From contig NZ_JADPEG010000011.1 of assembly GCF_015667585.1 (NCBI RefSeq), positions 1 to 64,000 on the forward strand: a stretch of DNA of 64,000 nucleotides. The letters run 5' to 3'. This document shows, piece after piece, positions 54,818-63,982 of the stretch; positions within the stretch are counted from its first letter, which is position 1, and every line of letters starts with the position of its first letter. Source of the stretch: Clostridium sp. D33t1_170424_F3 (GTDB lineage Bacteria > Bacillota > Clostridia > Oscillospirales > Acutalibacteraceae). The notes beneath the pieces are model-generated. The model was not told where the DNA came from, did no database searches, and saw nothing but the letters and a program-made list of their open reading frames with translations. Position numbers and translations under genes: made by a program.

Positions 54818-55309
54818 ATGCCCAAGATGGCGACGAAAGCGGCGGGCAACGTCTTTTATGAGGCACGAATGGCAGCGGCAACGTGGAACGACAAGCTCAA
54901 CAGCCGTGAGGGAGCCGCAGAAATTACCGGCCTCGACCGGACGCGGCTCGCCTACATAGAGCTCGGGACCATCAACCCACACCCAGAGGAGGTCCTTATC
55001 CTTGCGGATGCCTACAATGCGCCGGAGCTGCTCAATCATTTCTGCTCGCACATGTGTCCGCTCGGTGTTCACACGGTCCGGCCAGTACAACTCCAAGAGC
55101 TCGAGCGGTCCACGTTGCAGCTTCTTTCTGCGCTGCAAAGCATACCCGCCCTCAAGGATAGCCTTATCAACATCTGCGCCGATGGCGTAATCAGCGAACA
55201 AGAAAAGCCGCAGATGGAGGACATTCTCAAGCGGCTGGACGACACGGCCGCAAGCATAGAGGCCCTAAAACTCTACTACCGCAAACAATTTGGTAATAGG
55301 ACAAATTAG
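54818..55309 (+). CDS. XRE-like regulator of element (163 aa)
   Basis: The first 75 residues (KAAGNVFYEARMAAATWNDK, SREGAAEITGLDRTRLAYIE and LGTINPHPEEVLILADAY) look like a divergent helix-turn-helix of the XRE class; NHFCSHMCPLG adds two Cys. The C-terminal half is helical and could form a coiled coil. Conserved in Clostridial integrative elements as far as the pattern suggests, but no precise function is known to me. ATG at 54818 after AAAGGAGG. Confidence 0.7.
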   Translation: MPKMATKAAGNVFYEARMAAATWNDKLNSREGAAEITGLDRTRLAYIELGTINPHPEEVLILADAYNAPELLNHFCSHMCPLGVHTVRPVQLQELERSTLQLLSALQSIPALKDSLINICADGVISEQEKPQMEDILKRLDDTAASIEALKLYYRKQFGNRTN

Positions 55310-55341
55310 GGCCGAAATAAACTGGAAAAGGAGGTGTTTTT

Positions 55342-55530
55342 ATGGCCGCAGGTGCGGAGACAGGCAATATTGTCTCCGAGTTTTCCATCGGGAACACCCG
55401 CGTCAAGATATGCGACGATTACTGCCGCGACAGGACGCGAGAGGACGTTGAGCAGATTTTGCAGCGGATAGCCCGCCGGGCACTCGAACAATTTTCCGCA
55501 GCTACGGCTACAACGCCATGCACCGATTGA
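55342..55530 (+). CDS. Small element protein (62 aa)
   Basis: Begins MAAGAETGNIVSEFSIGNTR and has a helical middle (TREDVEQILQRIARRALEQF). An AAAAGGAGG site six bases from the ATG supports it as a real gene. It has Cys residues (ICDDYC) but no clear motif; the family is not recognised. Its end overlaps the next gene by 13 bases. Confidence 0.6.
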   Translation: MAAGAETGNIVSEFSIGNTRVKICDDYCRDRTREDVEQILQRIARRALEQFSAATATTPCTD

Positions 55531-56177
55531 AACGTAGATTTGAGATAACGGCAACCGTTCTCTTGCTCGCCTCCCTTGTGTTTATCGCAGGGAACGCGCT
55601 CGCGCTGACGAGCGCCACAGGGCCGGAGGCGGCCGTTATTTCGGAACATGATTGGACAAGCCTGCCAGCAGCCACGGCAGAGGCGCGGCCGTCACCGGCA
55701 GCGGAGCCGAAACCTGTGGCGGAGGAAACAAAGCCAGTGGACAAGCCGCCGCTCTATGACGTCCCGATGTCGGACGAGCTGCAAGGTTATCTATACGAGG
55801 CCTGCGAGGAAACCGGCGTACCGTTTGAGCTTGCTCTTGCGCTCATTGGAAATGAGAGCGGCTACCGGCCGGAGGTTATCAGCAAGACCAACGACTACGG
55901 CCTCATGCAGATAAACACCTGCAATCACGAGTGGCTCGAGGAGGAGCTCGGCGTCGAGGACTTTCTCGACCCGGAGGACAACATCACCGCAGGGCTCTAT
56001 ATCCTTTCTGGCTACTTTGAAAAGTACGAGGACCCGAACATGGTTCTCATGGCCTATAACATGGGCGAGTACGGCGCGCAGCAGCAATGGGAAAAAGGCG
56101 TCTATCAGACGGAATATTCCCGGCGCGTCATAGCGAGGATAGACGAGCTTGAGAGAAAGGAGTTCCCCGATGAATGA
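55518..56177 (+). CDS. Lytic transglycosylase (SLT domain), membrane-anchored
   Basis: 219 residues. An N-terminal membrane segment (VLLLASLVFIAGNALAL), a Pro/Ala/Glu linker (about 45-80), then an SLT domain with ALALIGNESGYRPEVIS (catalytic Glu), YGLMQINTCNHEWL, NITAGLYILSGYFEKY and MAYNMGEYGA. It should cleave peptidoglycan glycans outside the membrane. In conjugative elements such enzymes open the wall for the transfer machine; in phages they can serve entry or lysis. Translation is probably coupled to the preceding gene, because no clear ribosome site is seen. Confidence 0.85.
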   Translation: MHRLKRRFEITATVLLLASLVFIAGNALALTSATGPEAAVISEHDWTSLPAATAEARPSPAAEPKPVAEETKPVDKPPLYDVPMSDELQGYLYEACEETGVPFELALALIGNESGYRPEVISKTNDYGLMQINTCNHEWLEEELGVEDFLDPEDNITAGLYILSGYFEKYEDPNMVLMAYNMGEYGAQQQWEKGVYQTEYSRRVIARIDELERKEFPDE

Positions 56178-56469
56178 CGTTAGGCAGGCGACCGCGCCCG
56201 GATTGCGCAAAAAAAGAGCACCCCGCAGGGCGCTCGAAAGATACGCAGCTATCGCAATTCTTTTCCTCTCGGAGGTTCTTGTTGCGGCCGGAGCCGGTTT
56301 TGCCGTTTCGCTTTGGGCGCTCCCGGCAGCTTACCGGGAGAGAGGATATAACGCCGTCGGCGGCGAGTGGTTTTTGATTTTAGCCGTCGCCGCGATTGCA
56401 TACCACATCTACCATAACTGGCTTTTCAAACAGCTTGAGGAGCCGCAGAAAAAGGAGGATTTACCATGA
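56170..56469 (+). CDS. Small membrane protein of element (99 aa)
   Basis: Two hydrophobic segments (YAAIAILFLSEVLVAAGAGF and FLILAVAAIAYHIYHNWLF) separated by a short loop, with a basic N-terminus and a charged C-terminus. Size and topology could suit a holin-like or accessory membrane protein, but no family is recognised. ATG at 56170 with AAAGGAG upstream, overlapping the transglycosylase gene by 8 bases, so the two may act together at the envelope. Confidence 0.6.
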   Translation: MNDVRQATAPGLRKKRAPRRALERYAAIAILFLSEVLVAAGAGFAVSLWALPAAYRERGYNAVGGEWFLILAVAAIAYHIYHNWLFKQLEEPQKKEDLP

Positions 56470-56957
56470 CGAACACCACTACCACCGGAGGGAGCCGCTG
56501 CGGACGTTGCCACCGCGTACTCAAAAACCCGCAGGCCGTCGAGGCTGGCTATGGAGCAGTTTGCTACCGCAAGACATTCGGCAACAGCCTCCCCGGAAAA
56601 AGAAAGCCCCGCGCGCCAAAGGGCGACGCCGGGAGAGAGAAACACACGACCGCCGGGCGCTCGGATTTCGATTTTCACCTGCGGACTGTTGACGGCCGGA
56701 ACATCATCGTTATCGAGGACCTCGACGCAGGCGGCATGAGCGTCACCAACAATATCGAGGCCGTTGTCGCAGAGGCGGCCGGGCAGCTTGGCACAGACCC
56801 GAACACCGCGCTCATTATCTACCGGGACAGCAGCGGTATCTATGACGGCGTGAGAGCGTCCATCGGAGACGGCCGCTACGGGTTCTACCATTTGGGCCAA
56901 AAAGACGAGGCGGCGGCCATCGAGGCGGCGCTCGCGGCCAGAGGGGCTATTGCTTGA
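56466..56957 (+). CDS. DUF6011-like zinc-binding protein
   Basis: 163 residues. The N-terminal CGRCHRVLKNPQAVEAGYGA followed by VCYRK is the treble-clef-like pattern of the DUF6011 family found in phages. The C-terminal 100 residues (from IIVIEDLDAGGMSVTNNIEA on) form an alpha/beta domain of unknown role. Four-base overlap with the preceding gene (ATGA). Confidence 0.65.
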   Translation: MTNTTTTGGSRCGRCHRVLKNPQAVEAGYGAVCYRKTFGNSLPGKRKPRAPKGDAGREKHTTAGRSDFDFHLRTVDGRNIIVIEDLDAGGMSVTNNIEAVVAEAAGQLGTDPNTALIIYRDSSGIYDGVRASIGDGRYGFYHLGQKDEAAAIEAALAARGAIA

Positions 56958-57321
56958 CCTGCGGGCGCGGGCCGAGCATTACCTCGGCGGGCCCATCTCG
57001 CCGGAGGAGTTCGAGCGCGCAGAGCCCTACGCCCGCCGTAAGCTCGAGAGAATAAACAGCCGCGAGGGTACGGACCACGGCGGCGAGTACCTTGCAATAC
57101 TCGTTTCGGAAATCGTACAAAGTGACCGCTTTTCAGATTACACGCTCGCCTTATCGTTGCAGCGGGAAATCGAAAAGCAGGTTGCGGAAAATCCAATATG
57201 TCAAGCGTGCGGGAAATGTGGCATGAGAAAAGACCGTCCCATTACGGAAACGGCCCCTCATATCAGCACCATTATTTTACCTCACGCCAGAGCAAAAGTC
57301 AAGACGGAGGTGCAGCAATGA
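56950..57321 (+). CDS. Hypothetical element protein (123 aa)
   Basis: An acidic/basic helical protein with a CQACGKC cluster in the C-terminal third that could bind zinc. The TTG start at 56950 has GAGGGG five bases upstream and overlaps the previous gene by eight bases. Its stop overlaps the next start by four bases. The family is not recognised; the context is an early replication and recombination block. Confidence 0.55.
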   Translation: MLDLRARAEHYLGGPISPEEFERAEPYARRKLERINSREGTDHGGEYLAILVSEIVQSDRFSDYTLALSLQREIEKQVAENPICQACGKCGMRKDRPITETAPHISTIILPHARAKVKTEVQQ

Positions 57322-58331
57322 GCAATTCACTCGCTATTACGCAGCAATACCCGGTTAGCCAGTACAATCTCCTCGTCCCCATGCAGACGGTGACGGAGAT
57401 TGCGGACATTCAAAAGCCGGTTATGAACGTGGTACAGATTTCAACGGACCTCAATGACAAGGAGATTTACGAGCAGGAAAAAGCCAAAAAGGCTTGGACG
57501 GACCGAGACGGCTATTCGCACCCTGCCGTCCCGGCGCGCTATTCCATCACCAAAAAAGGGCTCACAAAACTCATGCGAGCCGCAGGCATTAAAATCCTTT
57601 CCTCTCGTCCGGTTATCCCGTCCACCTGTCAGAAATGCGCCAATATGAACGCGGCCATCGGAAAGCCGGTCCGCTGCGGGGCCTGCCCGAATAAGGACGT
57701 AAAATACGAGGTCCGTATCAGCGTACCGCAGCTCACCGGAGAGGATATGGAGGTCGTAGCGCACAAGGAAATCCTCGTGGACGACGTTGTGGAGGGCATG
57801 AGCGACAAACAACGCGCCGAGTTCCTCAAGTTCCGAAATGAAATGTGCGAGAGCAAGGCCCTGAACCGCGCGCTGCGGACGGCCATGCAAATCAAGGGGA
57901 CCTACCTCATTGAGGAGTTCAAAAAGCCGTTTGTCGTAGCATACCTCGTTCCGAACCTCGACAACCCGGACGTCAAAGCGGAGGCGGTAAAGGCAATGTT
58001 CGGAGCAGCCGACGACATCTACGGCAGCCATAAGACCCGCAAGACAATCTATGTTGACGACGACTACGACGACGGAGACGGCCACGAGGCCCACGACGAA
58101 CCCATCGGCCAGCCCTACGCCGCGCCGGAGCCGGAACCCGCACCGGCCGCCGCCCCTCGCGCGCAGCAGAACGAACAGGCTGGACACGCAAAAGAGGTAG
58201 ACCCCGACAAGTGCGTTGTTTGCGGCAAGCAGCTCACAAAGGGCGTTTCAAGCTACTCAATCGAAAAGTTTAATATCCCGCTGTGCATGGACCACCAGCG
58301 CGAGGAAGAAAGAGAGAGGGCGCAGCTATGA
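57318..58331 (+). CDS. Possible single-strand annealing protein of phage type
   Basis: 337 residues. YSITKKGLTKLMRAAGIKI, a zinc-finger-like CQKC..CGAC stretch, and later FRNEMCESKALNRALRTAM recall the core of phage recombinases (RecT/ERF/Rad52-like), where a C-terminal 'ETKAxxRA' helix is typical. A basic/acidic linker leads to a second zinc motif at the end (CVVCGKQL...C). The position directly before an SbcDC-type nuclease, as recT-exonuclease pairs are arranged, supports this. Without a homology search it remains a suggestion. ATG at 57318 after CGGAGGTG. Confidence 0.5.
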   Translation: MSNSLAITQQYPVSQYNLLVPMQTVTEIADIQKPVMNVVQISTDLNDKEIYEQEKAKKAWTDRDGYSHPAVPARYSITKKGLTKLMRAAGIKILSSRPVIPSTCQKCANMNAAIGKPVRCGACPNKDVKYEVRISVPQLTGEDMEVVAHKEILVDDVVEGMSDKQRAEFLKFRNEMCESKALNRALRTAMQIKGTYLIEEFKKPFVVAYLVPNLDNPDVKAEAVKAMFGAADDIYGSHKTRKTIYVDDDYDDGDGHEAHDEPIGQPYAAPEPEPAPAAAPRAQQNEQAGHAKEVDPDKCVVCGKQLTKGVSSYSIEKFNIPLCMDHQREEERERAQL

Positions 58332-61300
58332 CAATCAAGGTTTTGCATACGGCGGACTGGCATATCGGCTCTTTTCCCGGCCCGGAGGTAAACGGAGAGA
58401 ACGCCCGCCTCAAAGACATCGAGGAGTGCCTCGAAAAGCTCGCGGCCACGGCGAACGACGAGGAACCGGACATCATCATCATTTCCGGCGACGTGTTTCA
58501 CCAAGCCCGCGTTTGGAGCGACCGAGGGCTCCGAGAGGCCCGCATTGCCATCGGTTACATCAAGCGCCTCGCGGCGGTTGCGCCGGTATGCGTCCTGCGC
58601 GGAACGCCAAATCACGACAGCGAGGAACAGTTCAATATGCTCCGCACCTACTTCACCGGCGATGAGCGCGTCACCATCATGGATGAGCCCGGCGTGTATG
58701 CGGTGAAAACCTACGGCGGAGGAACGGCGGTCCAAGTGGCCGCCCTCCCCGGCTTTGACAGGGGCTACTACCGAGCCCGCCACCCCGGCCTCTCGAAAGA
58801 GGAGGAAAACGAGATGTTCACGGCGGAGCTTGCCAAGATGATTATTGGGCTCAAGGCACAATGCAGCGACGCCGTTCCCTCTATCCTCTCCACGCATTTC
58901 ACGGTAACGGGAGCCAACACGGAGAGCGGACAGACACAGCTATTCGCACAGTATGAGCCCGTCATTGAACCCGCCACGCTGGCGGCGGCAGACTTTGACC
59001 TCGTTTGTCTCGGGCATATTCACAGGCCGCAGCAACTCGAGGGCTGTCTCAACACGTTCTACTGCGGTAGCATTTTCGGGCTCAACTTCAACGACGAGGG
59101 CCAACAGCGAGGGTTCTATATCCACGAGCTCGAATACGGCCGCGTCTCCTCCCGGTTTATTGAAACGCCGAGCCGGGAGTTCCTCACAATCCGAATGGAC
59201 GAGCAGGATATTTCGGCGTTCAACGGCGGTGGCGCGGAGGCCATCTACTCGAACCTTACGCCCGGACAGCTCATTCAGAATAAAATCGTCCGCGTCCTCT
59301 ACAACTGCACCGACGAGAGCAACAAGACGCTCAACAAGACCCTGCTGGAAAGCGTGATTTACAACGCCGGAGCGTATTGGGTGCAGGAGATTACCCCGGA
59401 GAAAATCTCCGTCACGGCCAACCGGAACGCCCTCGGAGCCGACAACACACCGGAGGATAACCTGCGGGAATACCTCGAGGAAACCGGCGTGGACCCGGCA
59501 AAGGCGGCGGAGTACATCGAGCTCGCCCGGCCGATTATCGCCGAGGCGCTTGAGAGCACGCTCACCGAAAAGAAAACCGGCCTCTTTATGCCGGTCGAAA
59601 TCGAGGTTAAAAACTACCGGAATTACCGCGAGGAGCGGTTCAGCTACGACGGCATTCGGTTCTGCACCGTCAACGGCGAAAACGGCGCAGGAAAGAGCAG
59701 CCTGTTTATGGACGCCATGCTCGACGCCCTTTTCGAGGAGCCGCGCGAGGGCGACCTCACCGGCTGGATTTGTAACGACCCGGAGGCCCGCAGCGGCTCT
59801 ATCAAGTTCACGTTCCGCCTCGGCGAGCAGCTTTACCGCGTCACCCGGACCCGCGCCAAAAGCGGCAAGGCGACGCTCAACCTCGCGGAGCTCGTAGACG
59901 GCGAGTGGACGGACCGCAGCCGGGAGAGATACCGCGACACGCAGGCGGAAATTGAGAACACAATCGGCATGGACAGCCTCACGCTCAAGGCGTGCGCCCT
60001 TATCATGCAGGACCAGTACGGCCTATTTTTGCAGGCCGACAAAGAGGCCCGCATGAATATCCTCGGGAATATCCTCGGGCTTGCCATTTACGGCATTATG
60101 GAGGACAAAGCGAGCGACGCCGCCACCCGGACCAACCGCGAGCTCCGCAAGGTAAACGACACGCTCGAGGAGGTCGGCAGGGGCCTACCGGACGCCGGGC
60201 AGCTTGAGCGAGACGCCGAACAGGCGCAGGCGGACATCGAGCAGCTCAACCGGGAAATCGACGGAAAGACCGTTGAGGCCGACAATATCCGCTTGAAGCT
60301 CAATCAGACGCAGCAGGCGGCCGAGAGAGCGGCGAAAATCAGCTCGGCAATAGAAAACACCCGGCAGAGGAAAACGGCCGCAGAGGGCTCCCTCGCGGCG
60401 CAGAACGCGGCCGCCAGCAGCGCGGAGGCGCTACTCGGACAGGAGCCGGAAATCAAGAGACACATTGAGCGGTATAACAGCTTGCTCGAACAGGAGCGCG
60501 GGCTCCTAACAGCAAAGGGCCAGCACGACGCCAAAATTGCGGAATGCGACCGGGTTGAGAATGAGCTCCACGCCGCAAAATGTGAGCTTATCGACATCGA
60601 CGGTGAGGCACTGAACCTCAAAGAGCGGCGCGCGTCCTATGAAAAGGCAGTTTCGGAGGAACCGGCGCTGACCGAGAAAAAAGCGGAGTATGACACCATT
60701 TCGGCCGAGATTTTGAACATGGAGGCCAGCGCGGCCGAGTACATCAGCGCCACAGAGGCCGTGAACGTCGCCGAACGCGCTTTATCAGGGCTCAAAGCCC
60801 GGACGGAGGCCGAGCGCAGGAGCAAGGCCCTCGCCATTCAGCAGCTCAAGAGCAAGGCGACCCTCCTCGATGATAGCGGTTGCCCACTCGGGGCCGAGGC
60901 AACGTGCAAGTTCCTTGTGGACGCCATTGCCGCGCGCGACGCCATTCCCACCGAGGAGGCGGCGCTCGAGGCGTGGGACGCCGAACAGGCGCAGGCCCTC
61001 GCAGAGGCCGAGAAACGCCTCAATTCTGCCGTTGAAGCCCGTGACGGGATTTCATATAGCCCGGACGATTTGATGGCAAAGAGGGCCGTTCTCTCCTCTC
61101 TCAAGGGCATTGTCGATAAACTTTCCTCCATGACGCTCTACAAAGAGCGGATTAAGAACGTGGACGAACGGCTCGCGGAGCTGAAAAGCAGACGCAGCGC
61201 CACGGAGGAGAAAATCGGGCAGCTCGAACAACGGTATGAGGCCCTTATATCCGAGACGCAGCAGACGGCCGACGCCGCCAACCGGCACGCTACCATTGCG

Positions 61301-62188
61301 GCGGACCTCGCCGCCGAGAAGCCTTGGCTCGAAAAAGAAAAGCTCCTACCGGCCGCCCTCGAGCGGAAAGTCGCGGCGCAGAACCGGGCTCTCGAGCTCT
61401 TACAGGAGATTGACAGATATGAGGAGGAGCTCAAAACCGCAGAGGCAGAGCGCGCGGCAGAGATTGAAGCAGCGACCGGCGCGGACGGCTACAAGACGCA
61501 GCTCGCGGCCGTAGAGGCGGAAATTAACGCCCTGCGCGGTCGGTTGCAAGAGCTCAATCAGAGTATTGGAGCAATTACGCGCCAGCTTGAGGAACACAAA
61601 AAATCCGCCGACCGAATGAACGAGCTCCGGCAGCAGGCCGAAAAACTTTCCGAGACGGCGGTCGGATACGAGGAGCTCAAAAGGGCTTTTTCACAGGACG
61701 GCATACCACACAACATCATCAGGACCATTATTCCGGTATTTGAGGCCACGGCGACCAATATTCTCGGGCAGATGTCCGGCGGGCGCATGAGCGTGGAGCT
61801 TGTCACGGAAAAGGTCCTCAAGAGCAATAACAAAAAAGAGGTTACGGCGCTCGACATCATCATCAACGACGCCGGAACCGGCCCCCTCCCGTACATGAGC
61901 CGCTCCGGCGGCGAGCGCGTAAAAGCGGCGCTCTCTGTCATTCTTGCCCTCTCGGAGATTAAGAGCACAAAGGCGGGAGTGCAGCTCGGGTTCTTGTTCA
62001 TCGACGAACCGCCGTTCCTCGACGGCCCCGGCGTTCAGGCGTATTGCGACGCCCTCGAGGCCATACAGGCGCGCTACGCTGGCCTCAAGGTTATGGCAAT
62101 CACGCACGACCCGAGCATGAAAGCGCGGTTCCCGCAGAGCGTGGACGTGGTTAAGACGGCAGAGGGCAGCAAGATTATTTATGACTAA
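58328..62188 (+). CDS. Single-chain SbcD-SbcC (Mre11-Rad50-like) nuclease-ATPase
   Basis: 1286 residues. Residues 1-300 are a metallophosphoesterase: HTADWHIG (Asp10, His12), IISGDVFH, GTPNHD (variant of GNHD), STHFTVTG and LGHIH. From about 420 the SbcC ATPase begins (VEIEVKNYRNY), with Walker A GENGAGKSS (about 448), a long coiled coil (about 600-1150) with CPLGAEATC near its middle in the place of the zinc hook, signature SRSGGERVKAAL (about 1190) and Walker B FLFIDEPPFLD (about 1222). It should cut DNA ends or hairpins using ATP, probably for element recombination or replication. In most genomes these are two proteins. Four-base overlap with the preceding gene. Confidence 0.88.
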   Translation: MTIKVLHTADWHIGSFPGPEVNGENARLKDIEECLEKLAATANDEEPDIIIISGDVFHQARVWSDRGLREARIAIGYIKRLAAVAPVCVLRGTPNHDSEEQFNMLRTYFTGDERVTIMDEPGVYAVKTYGGGTAVQVAALPGFDRGYYRARHPGLSKEEENEMFTAELAKMIIGLKAQCSDAVPSILSTHFTVTGANTESGQTQLFAQYEPVIEPATLAAADFDLVCLGHIHRPQQLEGCLNTFYCGSIFGLNFNDEGQQRGFYIHELEYGRVSSRFIETPSREFLTIRMDEQDISAFNGGGAEAIYSNLTPGQLIQNKIVRVLYNCTDESNKTLNKTLLESVIYNAGAYWVQEITPEKISVTANRNALGADNTPEDNLREYLEETGVDPAKAAEYIELARPIIAEALESTLTEKKTGLFMPVEIEVKNYRNYREERFSYDGIRFCTVNGENGAGKSSLFMDAMLDALFEEPREGDLTGWICNDPEARSGSIKFTFRLGEQLYRVTRTRAKSGKATLNLAELVDGEWTDRSRERYRDTQAEIENTIGMDSLTLKACALIMQDQYGLFLQADKEARMNILGNILGLAIYGIMEDKASDAATRTNRELRKVNDTLEEVGRGLPDAGQLERDAEQAQADIEQLNREIDGKTVEADNIRLKLNQTQQAAERAAKISSAIENTRQRKTAAEGSLAAQNAAASSAEALLGQEPEIKRHIERYNSLLEQERGLLTAKGQHDAKIAECDRVENELHAAKCELIDIDGEALNLKERRASYEKAVSEEPALTEKKAEYDTISAEILNMEASAAEYISATEAVNVAERALSGLKARTEAERRSKALAIQQLKSKATLLDDSGCPLGAEATCKFLVDAIAARDAIPTEEAALEAWDAEQAQALAEAEKRLNSAVEARDGISYSPDDLMAKRAVLSSLKGIVDKLSSMTLYKERIKNVDERLAELKSRRSATEEKIGQLEQRYEALISETQQTADAANRHATIAADLAAEKPWLEKEKLLPAALERKVAAQNRALELLQEIDRYEEELKTAEAERAAEIEAATGADGYKTQLAAVEAEINALRGRLQELNQSIGAITRQLEEHKKSADRMNELRQQAEKLSETAVGYEELKRAFSQDGIPHNIIRTIIPVFEATATNILGQMSGGRMSVELVTEKVLKSNNKKEVTALDIIINDAGTGPLPYMSRSGGERVKAALSVILALSEIKSTKAGVQLGFLFIDEPPFLDGPGVQAYCDALEAIQARYAGLKVMAITHDPSMKARFPQSVDVVKTAEGSKIIYD

Positions 62189-62240
62189 ATCAGCGGGCAG
62201 CCGGGGCGCAAGCCCCGGAGCCCGGATTGGAGGTGCAATA

Positions 62241-63110
62241 GTGGGACGACCACAGAAACAAACAGCGGATTGGTTCCCGCACTATGCCAAAGGGACCTCC
62301 GACAGCCGGACCAAGTTTATTCTTGAGGACGGCTGGGGAAATGACGGATATGCTTTTTGGTTTAAGCTCCTCGAGCTGCTTTGCCGAAGCAACGGCCACT
62401 GCTACAACTGCGCCGAGAACGGCAATAAACGCTACCTTGTCGCCTATATGAAAGTGGACGAGGAAAAAGCAAACGCCATTCTCGAGGCCCTTGTAGACAT
62501 GGGGAAAATCGACAGAGAGCTATGGGAGGGCGCACAGATTATTTGGTGCCAAAACCTCGTTGACAACCTCTCAAACATGTATTCCAAGAGGACGGTATCA
62601 GCGCCCATTAAGCCGGTTTTGGGAGAGTTATCGGGGCGGAAACTCGATGAAATCGACGAGCGCGGCGGAGAAACCGGCACACCACCGGACGAGGCCGACG
62701 AGGGAGCGGGAACACCGCCTCCGACCGCGCCGAAACCCCGGCGGAAAAAGCCGAGCAGCCTCTCGAAAAAGCAGGAGGAGCGATTTAACCGGTTCTGGCA
62801 CGCATACCCCAAAAAGGTTGCGATTGGAGAGACGGAAAAGGCATGGGCCAAAATTGACCCCGACGACGAGCTGGCGGAGAAAATCATCAAGGCCGTCGAG
62901 GACGCCAAGAGGCTTGACAGCAGGTTCCGCGAGCCGCGCTGGACCCCACACCCGGCGACTTGGCTAAATGGGCGCGAATGGGAGAACGAATACGATACCA
63001 CAACACAGAAAGGCGGTCCACACGATGGAGAAGATAGGAGCGATTTTAGGCCGAGCAGCGGGTTCCGTCCAAGCGCCGGGTTCAAGCCAGCGCCCGGAAC
63101 AGACGAATAG
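62241..63110 (+). CDS. DnaD-like replication initiation protein (Lin1244/Lin1753-type N-terminus)
   Basis: 289 residues. The N-terminal domain starts GRPQKQTADWFPHYAKGTSD, with DGYAFWFKLLELLC following, the pattern of the Lin1244/Lin1753-like (DUF4373) family; a Pro/Lys-rich linker (about 150-190) leads to a C-terminal region with FWHAYPKKVAIGETEKAWAK and PHPATWLNGREWE, common to phage replication proteins. It probably recognises the element's origin and hands over to the DnaC-like loader encoded next. GTG at 62241 is chosen for GGAGGTG six bases upstream. Confidence 0.8.
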   Translation: MGRPQKQTADWFPHYAKGTSDSRTKFILEDGWGNDGYAFWFKLLELLCRSNGHCYNCAENGNKRYLVAYMKVDEEKANAILEALVDMGKIDRELWEGAQIIWCQNLVDNLSNMYSKRTVSAPIKPVLGELSGRKLDEIDERGGETGTPPDEADEGAGTPPPTAPKPRRKKPSSLSKKQEERFNRFWHAYPKKVAIGETEKAWAKIDPDDELAEKIIKAVEDAKRLDSRFREPRWTPHPATWLNGREWENEYDTTTQKGGPHDGEDRSDFRPSSGFRPSAGFKPAPGTDE

Positions 63111-63972
63111 CAGCAAGATTACCAGCAAAGAAGCTCTCGAGCGGAATATCCCTTGTAGGAACCCTCCGCCGGAGCCGGTCAAATGTGAATATTGTGGAGC
63201 TACCCTCTATCATGAGGGCCTCATCTTTGACGGAGCAGTAGCGATTTGGTTCATGTACCCCATGCGTTGTACATGCGGGCAGGCCAAAAAGCATTGGGAG
63301 GATTATGACGCCGAACAAGAACGTAAAAAGCGCCAAGAGGAGCTCGACGCTGAACGCGCCAGAAAGCGGGCTCGGATTGAGCGCCTCCTCGGTAAAAGCG
63401 GCATTAAAAAGAGATTCCAGCAACGGACTTTCGATAATTTTATCACGGACACGGCAGCTCGGAAACGCTGCTACCGAGCGGCGAAAGAGTACGCGGACAA
63501 TTTTGCAGCCATCTATCCCACTGGCGCAGGGCTCTACATAGAGGGCAGCAACGGCACGGGAAAGACACACCTCGCCGCCGCCGTTGCATTGCAGCTCATC
63601 GAACAAGGCATACCGGTCGTCTGCAAGACGTCGAGCGACCTCCTCGGGGACATCAAGCGCGCGTTCGATGATGGACAAATCAGCGAATACGACGTACTCC
63701 GCGCCTACAAAGATGTGGACCTCCTCATCATTGACGACCTCGGAAAAGAGCAATGCACAGATTGGAGCATGAGCACGCTCTATTCCATTCTCAACGACCG
63801 ATACGAGGATATGAAGCCCACCATCATCACGACCAACTATGGAGACGCGGACCTCGTTCGAGCCCTCACGCCGAAAGGACACGATGATACGAAAATTAAG
63901 GCCATTATTAGCCGCCTGCGAGAGACTTCCACCGTCCTCACGATGGCGTGGGAGGATTATCGGAGCAGATAG
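63025..63972 (+). CDS. DnaC-like helicase loader (AAA+ ATPase)
   Basis: 315 residues. An N-terminal zinc-finger-like region (CEYCGATLYHEG, then MRCTCGQAKKHWE) and a charged helix precede an AAA+ domain with Walker A IEGSNGTGKTHLAAAV, Walker B VDLLIIDDLGKE and sensor I PTIITTNY. It loads the replicative helicase on the element's origin. ATG at 63025 after AAAGGCGG; it overlaps the end of the DnaD-like gene by 86 bases in another frame. Confidence 0.9.
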   Translation: MEKIGAILGRAAGSVQAPGSSQRPEQTNSSKITSKEALERNIPCRNPPPEPVKCEYCGATLYHEGLIFDGAVAIWFMYPMRCTCGQAKKHWEDYDAEQERKKRQEELDAERARKRARIERLLGKSGIKKRFQQRTFDNFITDTAARKRCYRAAKEYADNFAAIYPTGAGLYIEGSNGTGKTHLAAAVALQLIEQGIPVVCKTSSDLLGDIKRAFDDGQISEYDVLRAYKDVDLLIIDDLGKEQCTDWSMSTLYSILNDRYEDMKPTIITTNYGDADLVRALTPKGHDDTKIKAIISRLRETSTVLTMAWEDYRSR

Positions 63973-63982
63973 GAGGATTTTT

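Noticed and set aside
58950-59360. Frames on both strands within the SbcDC gene
   Set aside because: Out-of-frame shadows of high-GC coding DNA; the main frame carries all catalytic motifs in order.
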